Part shown: positions 1 through 12,000 of the stretch, one piece after another
Layout: each line of letters starts with the position of its first letter
How positions within the stretch are numbered: position 1 is the first letter of the stretch
Assembly (NCBI GenBank): GCA_030679035.1
Contig: JAUXTH010000142.1
Span: forward strand, 1-64,000
Source of the DNA: Methylobacter sp.
GTDB lineage: Bacteria > Pseudomonadota > Gammaproteobacteria > Methylococcales > Methylomonadaceae
Direction: 5' to 3'
Length of the DNA stretch: 64,000 nucleotides
The notes under the pieces: generated by a model
Databases searched by the model: none
What the model was told of the DNA's origin: nothing
Seen by the model: only the letters and a program-made list of their open reading frames with translations
Made by a program: the position numbers and the translations under genes

Positions 1-3000
1 CGGAAACGGTGTAAGTGAAGGTCTCGGTACCCGAGAATTCGCGCTTCGGGGTATAGGTGTAGGTGCCGTCGGCGTTCTTGGTCAGTGTACCTTTCTTCGG
101 ATTGGTGAAGCTTAAGGTCAGCGCATCGCCATCGACATCGCTGATCAGTCGGGCAAAGTCGATGACGACGCTGCCGCCTTCGGTCAGAGTGTAGCTGGCA
201 TTGCTGGCCAGTGGGGCATCATTCACTGACAGGACGGTGACCTGTAGGTCGGCATCAATGGTTGCCTTGGACTGATTGGATTGCTCCGTTGTTGTCGCAA
301 TGACTTTCAGGGCGAATTGGCCGTTGAAGTCCTTGGGCGGCATGATGGTCAGTTTGCCTAGGTTCCAGCCGGTCACGTCTGCGGTGGTGTTGTTTAGGGC
401 GGAGGTGAAGCGGTTGACGCCGTCGGTTAAGGTTGCACCGACCGGAATAGCCCCGATGGTCAAGGTTAAGGTTTCCGAGCCGTCGGTGTCCCGTAACAGC
501 GCACCGATAGCCGATAGCGGGATTGCGCCATCTTCAAAGCCGGTGTTGGCCTGGAGGGTTTCGCTTAAGGCGATGTTGTCGAGCATCATGCCGCGTCCGT
601 TGGACTCGCTCCGGCTGGCTTCGCTGACGATACGGAGGGTTTGCACACCGCCGGTGCCGATGAATTGGAATACGCGGTGTTGCCAGTTCAGCGCGGTAGC
701 GGGGCTGGTGCTGTCGTCAGTGCCGATTTTTACGCCATCCAGGTAGATGCCGATCCGGGTGTAGTCGGCGCTGTAGCCCAGGCGTCCGGCAAGATCCAGG
801 CTTAAGCTGTAGCTTGCGCCTGCGACGGTTTCAATGCTGCGCTCTATGCCCAGCGTTTCATGGCCTTCTCCTTTCGCGTTATTGAGTTCTAGCCAGTTGT
901 CGCCGTTGCCGTCTGCTGCGTTGACGATTCTTCGCTGGCCTTGGGCATCGCGCATTTTGTCGCCGTTGCTCCAGATTTCGAAGCTGCCATGCTCTTCATG
1001 GCGGTTACGGTCTTGATGGTCATCGTGTCCATCATGGCGTTGCTCGGGACGGGCGACGAAGCTCCAGCCTTCCAGTTCGCGCTGTTCGAGCTGTGTCGAG
1101 TTGGCGTTCCGGTTAGCCACGCTCTCCCAGCCGGTGCGGAACAGTTCGCGGCTGGCGCCGCCGACTTCGCTCAGCACCAACGCCGGGGCGTCGGCCACCG
1201 CATTGACGATCAGGCGGACGGTGGCTATGCCGGAATCGAGTTCGCCATCGTTCAGTTGGTAGCTAAAGCTGTCTTCGCCGCTCCAGTTCCCGTGCGGGGT
1301 GTAGCTGACGGTGTGGTCGGCGTTCACCACCAGAGTGCCGTGTGCCGGTTGGTCTACGATAATCAGGCTTAAGTTAGCGCTGTCGATGTCGTAGTCGTTG
1401 GCCATGATCGCCAGTTGGATGCTATGGTCTTCAGCCAAGGTGGCTGTGTCGTCTTGTGCGACCGGGGCGTCGTTGACAGCGGTGATGGTCAGGCGCACTA
1501 GGGCTGGGCCGGAATCCAACTGACCGTCGCTGACGGTGTAGCTGAAGCTGTCTTCGCCATTGTAGTCGACCTGCGGGAGGTAGGTGTAGCTGCCGTCGGC
1601 GTTCTTGAGCAACTGGCCGTGCTGCGGATTGCCGACGCTGACGCTGAGCGGGTCGCCATCGACATCGCTGGCGCTGCCGAGCAGGTTGAGGGTGATACGC
1701 CCGTCTTCGAGCAAGGTGGCAGCAATCGCGCTAGCCACCGGCGCGTCGTTGACCGGGACGATGGTCAACATCACTGTGGCGATGGCGGAATCCAGTTCGC
1801 CGTCATTGACTTTGTAGGTAAAGCTGTCCGCTCCGTTGTAGTTCGCGTCCGGCGTGTAGGTGAAGCTGCCATCGGCGGCAACGCTGACCTGACCGTGTTG
1901 CGGCCCTGCTACGATGCTGCCTTGCAACAAGGCGCTATCGATGTCCGCCGCAACCGCCAACAGGCTGCCGGTGATTGGCGTATCTTCGTCGGTGGTAAGC
2001 TGCTGGTCGCCTGCGGTCGGCGCGTCGTTAACGGCATTCACCACTAGACTTACGGCGGCGATAGTCGAATCCAGTTCGCCATCGTTGGCCTTGTAAGTAA
2101 AGCTGTCGGCTCCGTTGTAATTCGCATCGGCCAAATAGGTGAAGCTGCCGTCGGCGGCAATGCTGACTTGGCCGTGTTGCGGCCCGACGACGATGCTGCC
2201 TTGCAACAGGGCGCTGTCGATGTCTGCCGCAACCGCCAGCAGGCTGCCGGTGATTTGCGTGTCTTCGTCGGTGCTCAAGCTTTGGTCGCCTGCGGTTGGG
2301 GCGTCGTTGACGGCATTCACCACTAGGCTTACGGTGGCGATAGCCGAATCCAATTCGCCGTCGTTGACTTTGTAGGTGAAGCTGTCGGCGCCGTTGTAGT
2401 TCGCATCAGCCAAATAGGTCAAGCTGCCGTCGGCGGCAACGCTGACCTGTCCGTGTTGCGGCCCGGCGACGATGCTGCCTTGCAACAAGGCGCTGTCGAT
2501 GTCTGCCGCAACAGCCAGCAGGCTGCCGGTGATTGGCGTGTCTTCGTTGGTGGTCAGACTTTGGTCGCCTGCGGTTGGGGCGTCGTTGACCGGGATGACA
2601 GTCAGCATTACCGTGGCGATGGCGGAATCCAGTTCACCGTCGTTAACTTTATAAGTGAAGCTGTCGGCTCCGTTGTAGTTCGCATCGGCCAAATAGGTGA
2701 AACTGCCGTCGGCGGCGACGCTGACCTGGCCGTGCTGCGGCCCGGCGACGATGCTGCCTTGCAATAAGGCGCTGTCGATGTCTGCCGCAACCGCCAGCAG
2801 GCTGCCGGTGATCGGCGTGTCTTCGTCGGTGTTCAAGCTTTGGTCGCCTGCGGTTGGTGCGTCGTTGACCGGAACGATGGTCAGCATCACCGTGGCGAGG
2901 TTGGAATCCAGCTGCCCATCGTTGACTTTATAAGTAAAGCTGTCTGCTCCGTTATAGTTCGCATCCGGCGTATAGGTATAGCTGCCGTCGGCGTTCTGGT

Positions 3001-6000
3001 TGAGGCTACCATGCGCAGGGCTGGTGACAATGAAGGAAGCGAGTGTATCGCTATCAATATCGTTGGCTAGGGCCAAGAGGTCGATAGTGAACGAGGTATC
3101 TTCATCCAAGGTCACGGAACTGTCGGCGGCAGCAGGCGCATCGTTGACCGGGGTTACGGTTAGCGTCACGGTGGCGAGGTTGGAATCGACCCGGCTGTCG
3201 CTCAGTTTGTAGGTAAACGTATCCTGACCGTACCAATCGAGCTCAGGGGTGAAACTGAAGCTGCCGTCGGCATTGATGGCGACTTGTCCGTGGCTCGGGG
3301 CGTTGACGATGACCGGCACAAAACCCGGCTGGCGGGCGTTGATGTCGTTCGCCAGCGCGTCGATGACGGTTGGCGTGTCTTCGGCAAGGGTTACGCTGTC
3401 GTCGGCGGTTTGCGGTACGCCTAGGCGCAAGTCGCGCACGGTGATCTGGCTGTTGCTGGCCTCGTTACCCTGGCCGAAGCCGATCAAGTCAAAGGACAGG
3501 TTGACGGCGGTACCGGCGGCAATGCCTGCGAGGTCGACCAAGTAGGTGCGGCTGCTCCATCGGCCTAGCTCAGGACTGGCTCCAACATTGTCGATGCGAG
3601 TGATGCCGCTGGCTTTATGCTCTTCGCCGTTGGCCTGGAGGTTGAGGAACGCGTCGTTGCGAGTCAAACCGGTAGCGCCGAGCAGCGACAGGCCGGTGTT
3701 GGCGTCGAGCAAGGCGACTTCAAAGGCGTCGTCCGGCCCTGTTGCTTGGTCACCCAACGCGGTGTTGGCGAGGGTGAAGGAGAGGAAGCGGTCGTGTTCG
3801 CCGAGGATGAAGACTTGGTTGAGGCGGGTTTGGCTGCTTGCCGCTTCGCCCAATACCGCTGCGCCTCCCGCCTGTCCTGAGCCTGTCGAAGGAATGACGG
3901 CGACGTTGCCGGTGGTTGTCCAGCCGTCTGTGCTGTTCAGCTCGCTATTAAGCAAGGTGGGATTGGCAGCGATGTCGTATTGCGTAGGGGCGTTGGCGGA
4001 TAGGATTTCGCCAAACAGGCTGTCGGTGCTGTTATTGTTTCGGCGCGTCAGGCCGAGGAAGGAGATGCCGAAACCGGCGCCCAGCGGTAAGGTGGGGATT
4101 GGCGATGGTGTGGGGATGGGCGATTGAGTGCCGTTACCGGAAACCGCAGTGCCGTCTAACCCGGCCAAGTTTTGTTTGGCTTCGGCGACCAATTGCGCCA
4201 TCAGCGTCAATTCGTCAGCCGACGGCAAACGCCGCATGCCGGGGGTTAACGTTGTACCCATGAAGTCGTGGGCATCAGCGCTGTGTTCCAAACCTAAAGC
4301 ATGACCGTATTCATGCAGCAGCACGGATAGCATATCCATTTTGCCTGCCGCATCGCTGCCCGCTTTGGCGACCCATTCGTTGGGGTTGCTGGTGGACAGG
4401 AAGTCTTCGTTCAGGTACGGGGTGTAGTCGATGTACCAGCCGTGGCCGGCGGCGTTGGTGTCTAGGGTGATGGTCGCATCTGCGCCTGCGCCCTTGGTTT
4501 CGCCAACGGCTGCGCCGTTGAGATTGGCGAAAGTGACTATGGGAGTGAGGTCATCGTAACCTGGAAAACCAACAGTAAACGATGAAGCATCGCCCTTACC
4601 AGAAATCTGCCAAGTCCCAGCAGTAGAACCACAATATTTTTTCAACGCCTGTTGATAGTTCTTATCATTTTCGATGACATTATGGAATTGAGATTCAGGC
4701 ATCACATTAATGTAATACTTCAATTTCATGGAAATTGGGTGACCGTTTAAATCTTTGCCTTCCAACAGAAAATCTACCCGGTCTTTGCCAATATAGCCTT
4801 CATTAGGCAAATATTTGCCTTTATCGAGCATGATTCCGTGTTTAGGCTCCTGTAACCGTTTTACGGTGATATTGTCCATCCAATCAGAAACCAAAGAAAG
4901 CTCTTCAGAATCAAGCACATTATTTTCAAGTTTTTCATGAATTTCTTTAGGTAAGAATTCTGTTATAAATCGCTGTGGCCATAGATCGTTACCATCGTCC
5001 CGCCCTACGCTGCTATTAACAAACTCGCAAACGCCGTAATTGAGTGCTTTTACAGAGTTTGACGGTGCAGTCGCAACCAGTACCCTCTCATTGACAGGGG
5101 TGGGTGGCACATCTGTCATGGCTAAAAATAACATATCATCTCCTGGTTCAATATCAAATTGGCTTTGTAATGCTTGTAGCAAATCCTGCTGGTTAACAGC
5201 AGGATTTGCTACTACATCTTCAGTGAATAAGTGCTTGTTTTTATCAATCTCTATCGCAGTACGCTTATTTAAGCTAAGCCCAAATTTATTGTTATAGTGT
5301 TCTGCATTGACAGTTTTAATTCCAAGGTTTTTAAGCATTTCGCTCATATTTCCGTAAGAACTCTCTTTATTAACAGCCTTTTCTGCAATCGTGTATTTAT
5401 CTAGTCGCAGCTTAAGATTCTTTATATTTTTAGGATTCAATTCTCCAGCATTAATTTTTTGCACCGTCTGTCTAAAGTCATTTACATCAGCCGCCCTTGG
5501 ATTTAAATCCCATGCTAATGGATTAGGCGCTGATGTATTTCCTCTCTCAAAACGCCAATACCATGCGCCAACTTGCGCTCCAATTAAATTGTTATTGGAA
5601 ATCTTTTCATAATCTTCAAGAAAATTATATTCCACCGCTATCACTGTTACATCGTCCGCAGGTCGTTGTTTTTGGCTAGTAACGGAATAGGTACCTGTAT
5701 TAAGGGTATCCACAAAATACCCAAATTCTTGCGGAACACTACCTTTTTCAGGAAATACAATACGGACTGACCAACCAGGAGGAATTGTACCGGTTACGGT
5801 TACCGTCCCATCAGGATTGCTTGTACTTGTAGTTTTGAATGTTTGTTGGGTACCTTGCCATTCGTTATAACTAACGTATGTATTACTTGGCGCAGTCGTT
5901 CTAAATCCAAACGTCGCTATTTCATAATTATATCTGCCTGTAATATGCAACAAGCCTCGACCTCTGAAATTGACAGCATCCTCCTCAGAAGTATTGCCTA

Positions 6001-9000
6001 GTGCTTTACGTCTATTTACATCATCCCAATAATGCTCAATATAATAATCACGACCACCAACTTCAGTTGTCTTTCTTAAAAGCGCTGTCTCCTGAGCGAC
6101 ATTAGCAAGAAACATGGATAAACGTTGAGGTGTATTTATATCTGCTGAAGATAATACTTGATTAAGTACATCAACCCATCCCACTGCTTCATCTTTGGGT
6201 ATATTCATGATTGCAGCTAAGCTGTCTATATCTAATTTTGCGCCTAAACCTCTACCACCAAGAATAATATTTTGGCTATTAATAAGTTGTACCCCGTTGC
6301 CACCTTCACCAAACAAAGCTTGTTGGATCTTCAGCTTATCTGCATTTGAGGTTGCCGATGTTATATTATTTATCTGCTCATCTAAGGAACCATTTCCATT
6401 TACACCATCATTCAGCGTTGCCGCATAAACCGCTAGAAAATCTTTTAACGCTTCATCTTGACGATTTGAATTTGCATTGTTTATATCCGACATACCTGCG
6501 ACTGGGGCGCGATTAGTATTTTTTAATAAATCCGCAAGACTGTTTGCCACTGTGTAATTCCACTTCCCTTTGCTTTGTAGAGCCAGTTGCTCCTTTTGTT
6601 GCAAGAGGTATTTAAGTTTTTCTTGCGGCGTAGCATTTGCGGCATTATTTGCCGTAACATTTTTCAAATCAACACTATTTACATCCGATAAACCCAACAG
6701 CCACTCATTACCATTAATTTGTTTTTGGTTTGGTTGAGAAATATATTGCGTATTGATGCCAAGCTTTAGCATTGTGCCTAAATCACCACTACCAGCGTAT
6801 TGTAATGCCTGCGTTCTACCTTGAATTCCTGCTGTTTTACCCGATAAAGTCATTAAATCAAACACCCAGTTAGTACCGAACACATTGCCGTTTTCAGCAT
6901 GATTAGTCCAGGCAGTGACACCTAACTTGGTATTGGTTGTTGCATAAGTGCTACCAGTACTCGCAAAAAACTGCATCCAGTGCGGGGCATTGTAGGCGTT
7001 GAGCCAATCGAGGGTAATTTTACGTTGGCTGTTAGCAATATCGGCTTCGATCTTGCCGTCCATGACCTTAGTCTCGGCGGCATTCTTGAACCCTGCGGCT
7101 ACGAGTGCGTTTTGTTTTGCCAAGTCGATTGCGATGAGTAATGCTCCATTACTTTCTATAAAGGTTGGGGTATTAGCTGTCGGCAATTGTTTGAAGCTAT
7201 TGGGAACTTCTTTCAACTCAACCGTGCCTGATGGCGTAACGGTGGCTTCATATTGAATTTCCACCGAAGCATTGCCAAAAACACCTTGCCCCGTTCCTAC
7301 AGCAGAGGTATAGCGCACCACGGTCTCAAACAGCTTGAGTGCCTGTTGTTCGTTGCTATTAAACTTACCATCAACGGTAATCTCGGTGGTTGGTTTACCG
7401 CTAGCGGTGTCAACGGCGGAAAAGCCTAAGTATTTGAGTCTTTGCTCGACTCTTGTTACATCAAGTAAATCAGTGGTCGTCGTGTCAACTCCACCTTTCA
7501 ACAGAAATTTTGTATAGCCGGGGTTATCCAGCGGCCTGTCGCCGACAAAAGCACCAATACCGGCATAATCTTTGGCCGTGACCGACACAATGCCATGAGC
7601 TTCTTCCGGCTGTAAATTAACTGATATAAACGGTTGCGACTTGTCTTTGTAGTGAAAAATAAGCTGGGCAAATTTATCGTTCAGCTTTTCTCCAGCCAAT
7701 AGTCTTTCTTTATCGGAAAGCACTATGGACTTCGGTGTGATGCTGTTGTCTGTGATATTTGGCACGAAGAATAAAATGCCGGTCTCTTTAAAATCGGCAT
7801 CTACTGTGCTTAGGGTATTACTTGCATCCGCCGATTTGCGCGAAACAATGGTAGGATTAATGACTGGGGTATTCGCATTTTTAGTCAGCAGTTTCAACGC
7901 TGGTTCTTCCCCAGGAATTCTGCCTGCAAAGAAGTCCAGCAGTTGCGGGTCTAGTGAAAAGTCAGTCAGATCGGTCATTCTGGCGGTAATGAGCTGTATA
8001 TCTAAAGCCGAACTCAGGTTAGTTAGAGACGTTTTAGCGGTTGCTTCACTGATTTTGTGTTCACTCAACAGCAGTTGTTTAGCGGCTAATTCTTTTAAAT
8101 TGACACCGATCACATCGCCCATATTGCCTTCCACGCTGCCAACTATCCATTCAGGATCAAACGCTGTGCCTATGGTCGCTGCAAATGATGTTGCTGTCGT
8201 TGCGATGTTCTGTTCGGCATTGACATCCAGTTTGATGTGTTTGCGCAAGCGATCATGGTCTGGCTGGGCCAGGGCGGCGGCTATCAGGGCTTTGACATCC
8301 CAGGCGTGGCTTTGGCTGGGCATTGGCGTTAACCAGCCCTCGCTGCTCAGGGGGTTGCCGCTGTAGCCGCCTTTGAGTTGGCCGATCAGGACTTTGCGGT
8401 CTTCGGACAAGCTGAGGTTGACTAGCCCATAGCCATCCAACGGCAAGGTGGCGCCCAAAAATTCCGGGTCGCCTTGTTTACCGAACGGGTCTTTGACGAT
8501 ACCGAGCTTGCCGCCTATTGCTACTTTTTTGGCGGAGGCGCTGCCGCCAAGGGCCAGCGGCGGGCCGAACGGGGTGAAGACGAAGATCGGCGCTTCGTGC
8601 ATGGCCTTCCAGTAGGGATCCAGGAAGTAGTAGTTGTCGTCGGAGACGATGGCGTATTCGACGCCGTTTTGTTCGACCAGCACGGCACTTTGCGCACGCT
8701 GTATATCCAGGCGGTCTATGGAGATTTTGCCTGACGGTTGTGAAAGGAGGATGTCCTCCATTTTGGCGCTGGTGATCTTGCCGTCTGTATCGCGGGTCAA
8801 GGTGAGTGTGGACAAGCCTCGGTTGTAATCGGCCACGTTGGCGATCAGGTAGCGGTTTTCATCTTTGGTTGCGGTGATGACTTGCGGCGCTTTGCCGCTC
8901 AGGTTGCCGTTAGGCAGGCTGGCTTGAATAGGGGCGTCAATGGCGCCGGTTTTAAAGTTGAAGGTGTTGAAATCCAGGATGAGGATGTCGCCCGGATTTT

Positions 9001-12000
9001 GGTTTTGCAGGTAGACGGTGTTGGGCGCTTTGGGCACGGCAACTACGAGGGTTTGGCCATCCGGCCCTACGGTCATTCCGGCTACGCCGAGTTTGCTGCT
9101 CTCTATGCCGGTGCCTTTGATGGATTTAAAGGTTTTGTAGGTTGTGCTGCCGGGGTTGGTATCCATGGCATACAGCTGGTTGTTGCCGGAACCGTTGCCA
9201 TAGCTTTGGCCTTCGCCTACTATCAACAGGCTGCCGACGGTGGCGAGGCTGACGATGTTTTTGCCGCCTTGTATGGTTATGCTGTCTATGAGCTGGAAGG
9301 TCAGCAGGTCGATTTCATAGATGACGCCGCTGCCTGCCACGTAGGCGCGGCTTAGGTCGGTGGAAAAGGCGATGGGTTGGACTTTGTTGCCTTTGAGATA
9401 AGCGCCATCAAAGTCTATGGCTTGCCCACTGCCGATTTTGTTGACGAGGTTGACTTGGCCGACGCTTTTGTTCTGCCGGAACAATTCTATACCGGTGCGG
9501 GTCAGGGTCGCGGCCATGTCTGTTTTGGGGGTGATGCGGGCGGTGTTGCCTGAAAATTCGATGTCGTTATCGCCGGGCGCATAGCCGTCGACGATGCGCA
9601 CCAATTGCCAGCTGACGCTGCCGACGGCAAAGGCTTTGCCGTCTTGGGTTTTTAATTTTGTGGTATCGACGGTGAGGGTCTGGCCTGTTGTGCCGACTTC
9701 TTGCACGTCGATATGTGAGCCGTTGGCAAGCAGGGCGCGCAGCATGACGGCTTTGCCCGGTACGGGGCCGGGGGGGGTGTCAACGCTGAGGGTGACGATG
9801 CCTGTATCGCTGACTTCGGCGTCGGTGATGTTGGGCACGACGACGCTGCCGTAAGGACTGGCGACGGGCGGCAGTTTGGCGCTGGTGTTGATGACCGGCG
9901 GCTCGTTGACTTTGGGAATAACTATATCTGCAAACTGGGGTACGCCAAAGTGGTAGCTGGAGGCTGTTCCTCTGGTCGCCATACCAGCGATGATGCCGAT
10001 CATGTTGGAGGTGACCGCCATGCCTGCCATTCCGCCGCCAAAGCTCATGCCGAAGCCGGAGGCCCCGGCAAAGGTCATGGCGCCGCCGATGCCGACGCCG
10101 AGTTCGAACGGGCTACCGATCACGCCCGGCAGTTTTTTGTACACTCTGTATTCACCGGACTCGTCAAGTCCGCCATACGGCGGGCTGGCGGTTTTGGCGA
10201 TGGCGTTGCCATTGGCGTCTAAGCTGATGTAGCCGTTGTCGACGACCCACCAGGTCTCTTGGTAAATGAGGTTTGTGGCCGTACTGCCTTCAGCGAGCAC
10301 TTTGCCTTTGCGCAGGAACCAGACTTCATCACCGGCTTGGGCGGCGATGCCGTTTTGCACGGGGATGGCTAGCTGGAGCGGATAAGCGGTTGTGGTATTG
10401 CCGACGTTGAGGGTGAATGCGCCGACGGCTTCGAGTCCGCCGGGCTGGGCGGCAAAGATGGCGGTGCTGGGGTCTATCGCGGTTAAGTCGATGCGGCTGA
10501 TCGATATCGGGGTATCCTGTTTCAATGCACCTGCGCCGATCAAGACGGTTTCCCCGGTTTCGGCGCTGATCGCTGCGCCTTGCTGGGCGTTAACGGTAAT
10601 GGTTTGCGGCGTCGCGGTTGCCGAGTCGTTATCGGTCAGTTGCGCGACTTGCACGGTCAGTTTGAGGTCGCTTTGGCCGATAATCTGTTCGCTGACGCTG
10701 CCGTAGGCATCAACCACGCTGCCCAGATGGACGACGGAGACGGTGACTTGGCCGCTACGTAATGCGGTGATTAAGCCGTTTTCATCTATTGTTGCAATGC
10801 GTTCATCAGACACTTGGTAGCGGGTGCCGCTGAATACGGCGGGGATGGCGGCATAGAGGTAGGTGGTAATTTCACCGGTATCCGGGTCTACGTAGTCTTC
10901 TGTGCTCTCTGGACTACCGGCAAATGCAGTCTGACTGGCTTCGTGCACGTCTGAATTGAGTCCGGTGTTGGGATCGGTCGCATGGACTTTCAACTGCCGG
11001 GTGCTGCCCGGTATTAGGGTCAATGTGCCGGGGTAAACATCGGGACGGATTGCTAATGATGGGCGGGTATCGATGAGTTCTCCGGTTTGCGGATCGAGCT
11101 GCCCTGCTTGCGCGACGTTAATGGCCGCCACGGTGCGGATGGTGTAGGTTTGTTGCTGGCTGTCCGTTGCAGTACGGCTTAATTCTATGAGGCCTGCGCC
11201 TGCGGTTCTGGCGCTAACCAGGTCGCGGGCGTCATCGACATTGAGGGTAATAGCGCCTACTTTGCCCAGTGGGCTAAGGTCTAAGGTATTAAGGGTCAGG
11301 TAGTCGCCGGAACCAGCGGTTAAATCGACATCTTTCTCATCGGCAAAGTCGCCCACGGCATGGAGGCGTGTGCTTTGGCCGGTTTGCAGGTTGATCAGTT
11401 CAGCCAGGTTGGTGATGCGGATGGCTGTCAATGCCGCGTTGCTGACGTTTATGTTCAACGCGATAGGCGCACCGGTGGCATAGCCGTCATCGGCTTGCAG
11501 GGTGACGGTGGCCTGGCCTGCGTAGCCTGCTTCAGGGGTGAAGATCAGGCTGTTGCCATCCCGGCTGAGTTTTGCGCTGCCGTTGGTGGCGTTAATGACG
11601 CGCAGGAAGACGCTATCGCCCTCGATATCCTCGGCAATGGCGCTGACGCTCATTTTTGTGGCAAGGTCGGTATGGGTTTTGCCTTGCGGTAAGTTGGCTA
11701 CGGCGGCGGGGGCCAGGTTGGCTTTGAAGCCGTAGTTGGCATAGAGCACTTGACGGTCTGCGGCGTTGGTTAGACTATCGCCGTTGATGTCACCTGCGGG
11801 GTTGCTGTCTAGTGCATTTTGTTGCCAAGCTTGACTGTCTGCACCATCGACATTGCCGTCGCGGTTCAGGTCGCCTGCCACGCTGATGCGCACGCTGGCT
11901 GGGCCTGCGCCGTTGAGACGGATGAGTTTGCCACCCGCTTCGGTCACTCGCACGAGCAGGGTGTTTTTGCCATTTACAGTAGCATTGCCTATCAGCGTTG

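Noticed and set aside
1745-3140. CRISPR array
   Set aside because: The 279-base period encodes protein units without spacers of constant length between short repeats; it is a coding tandem array.
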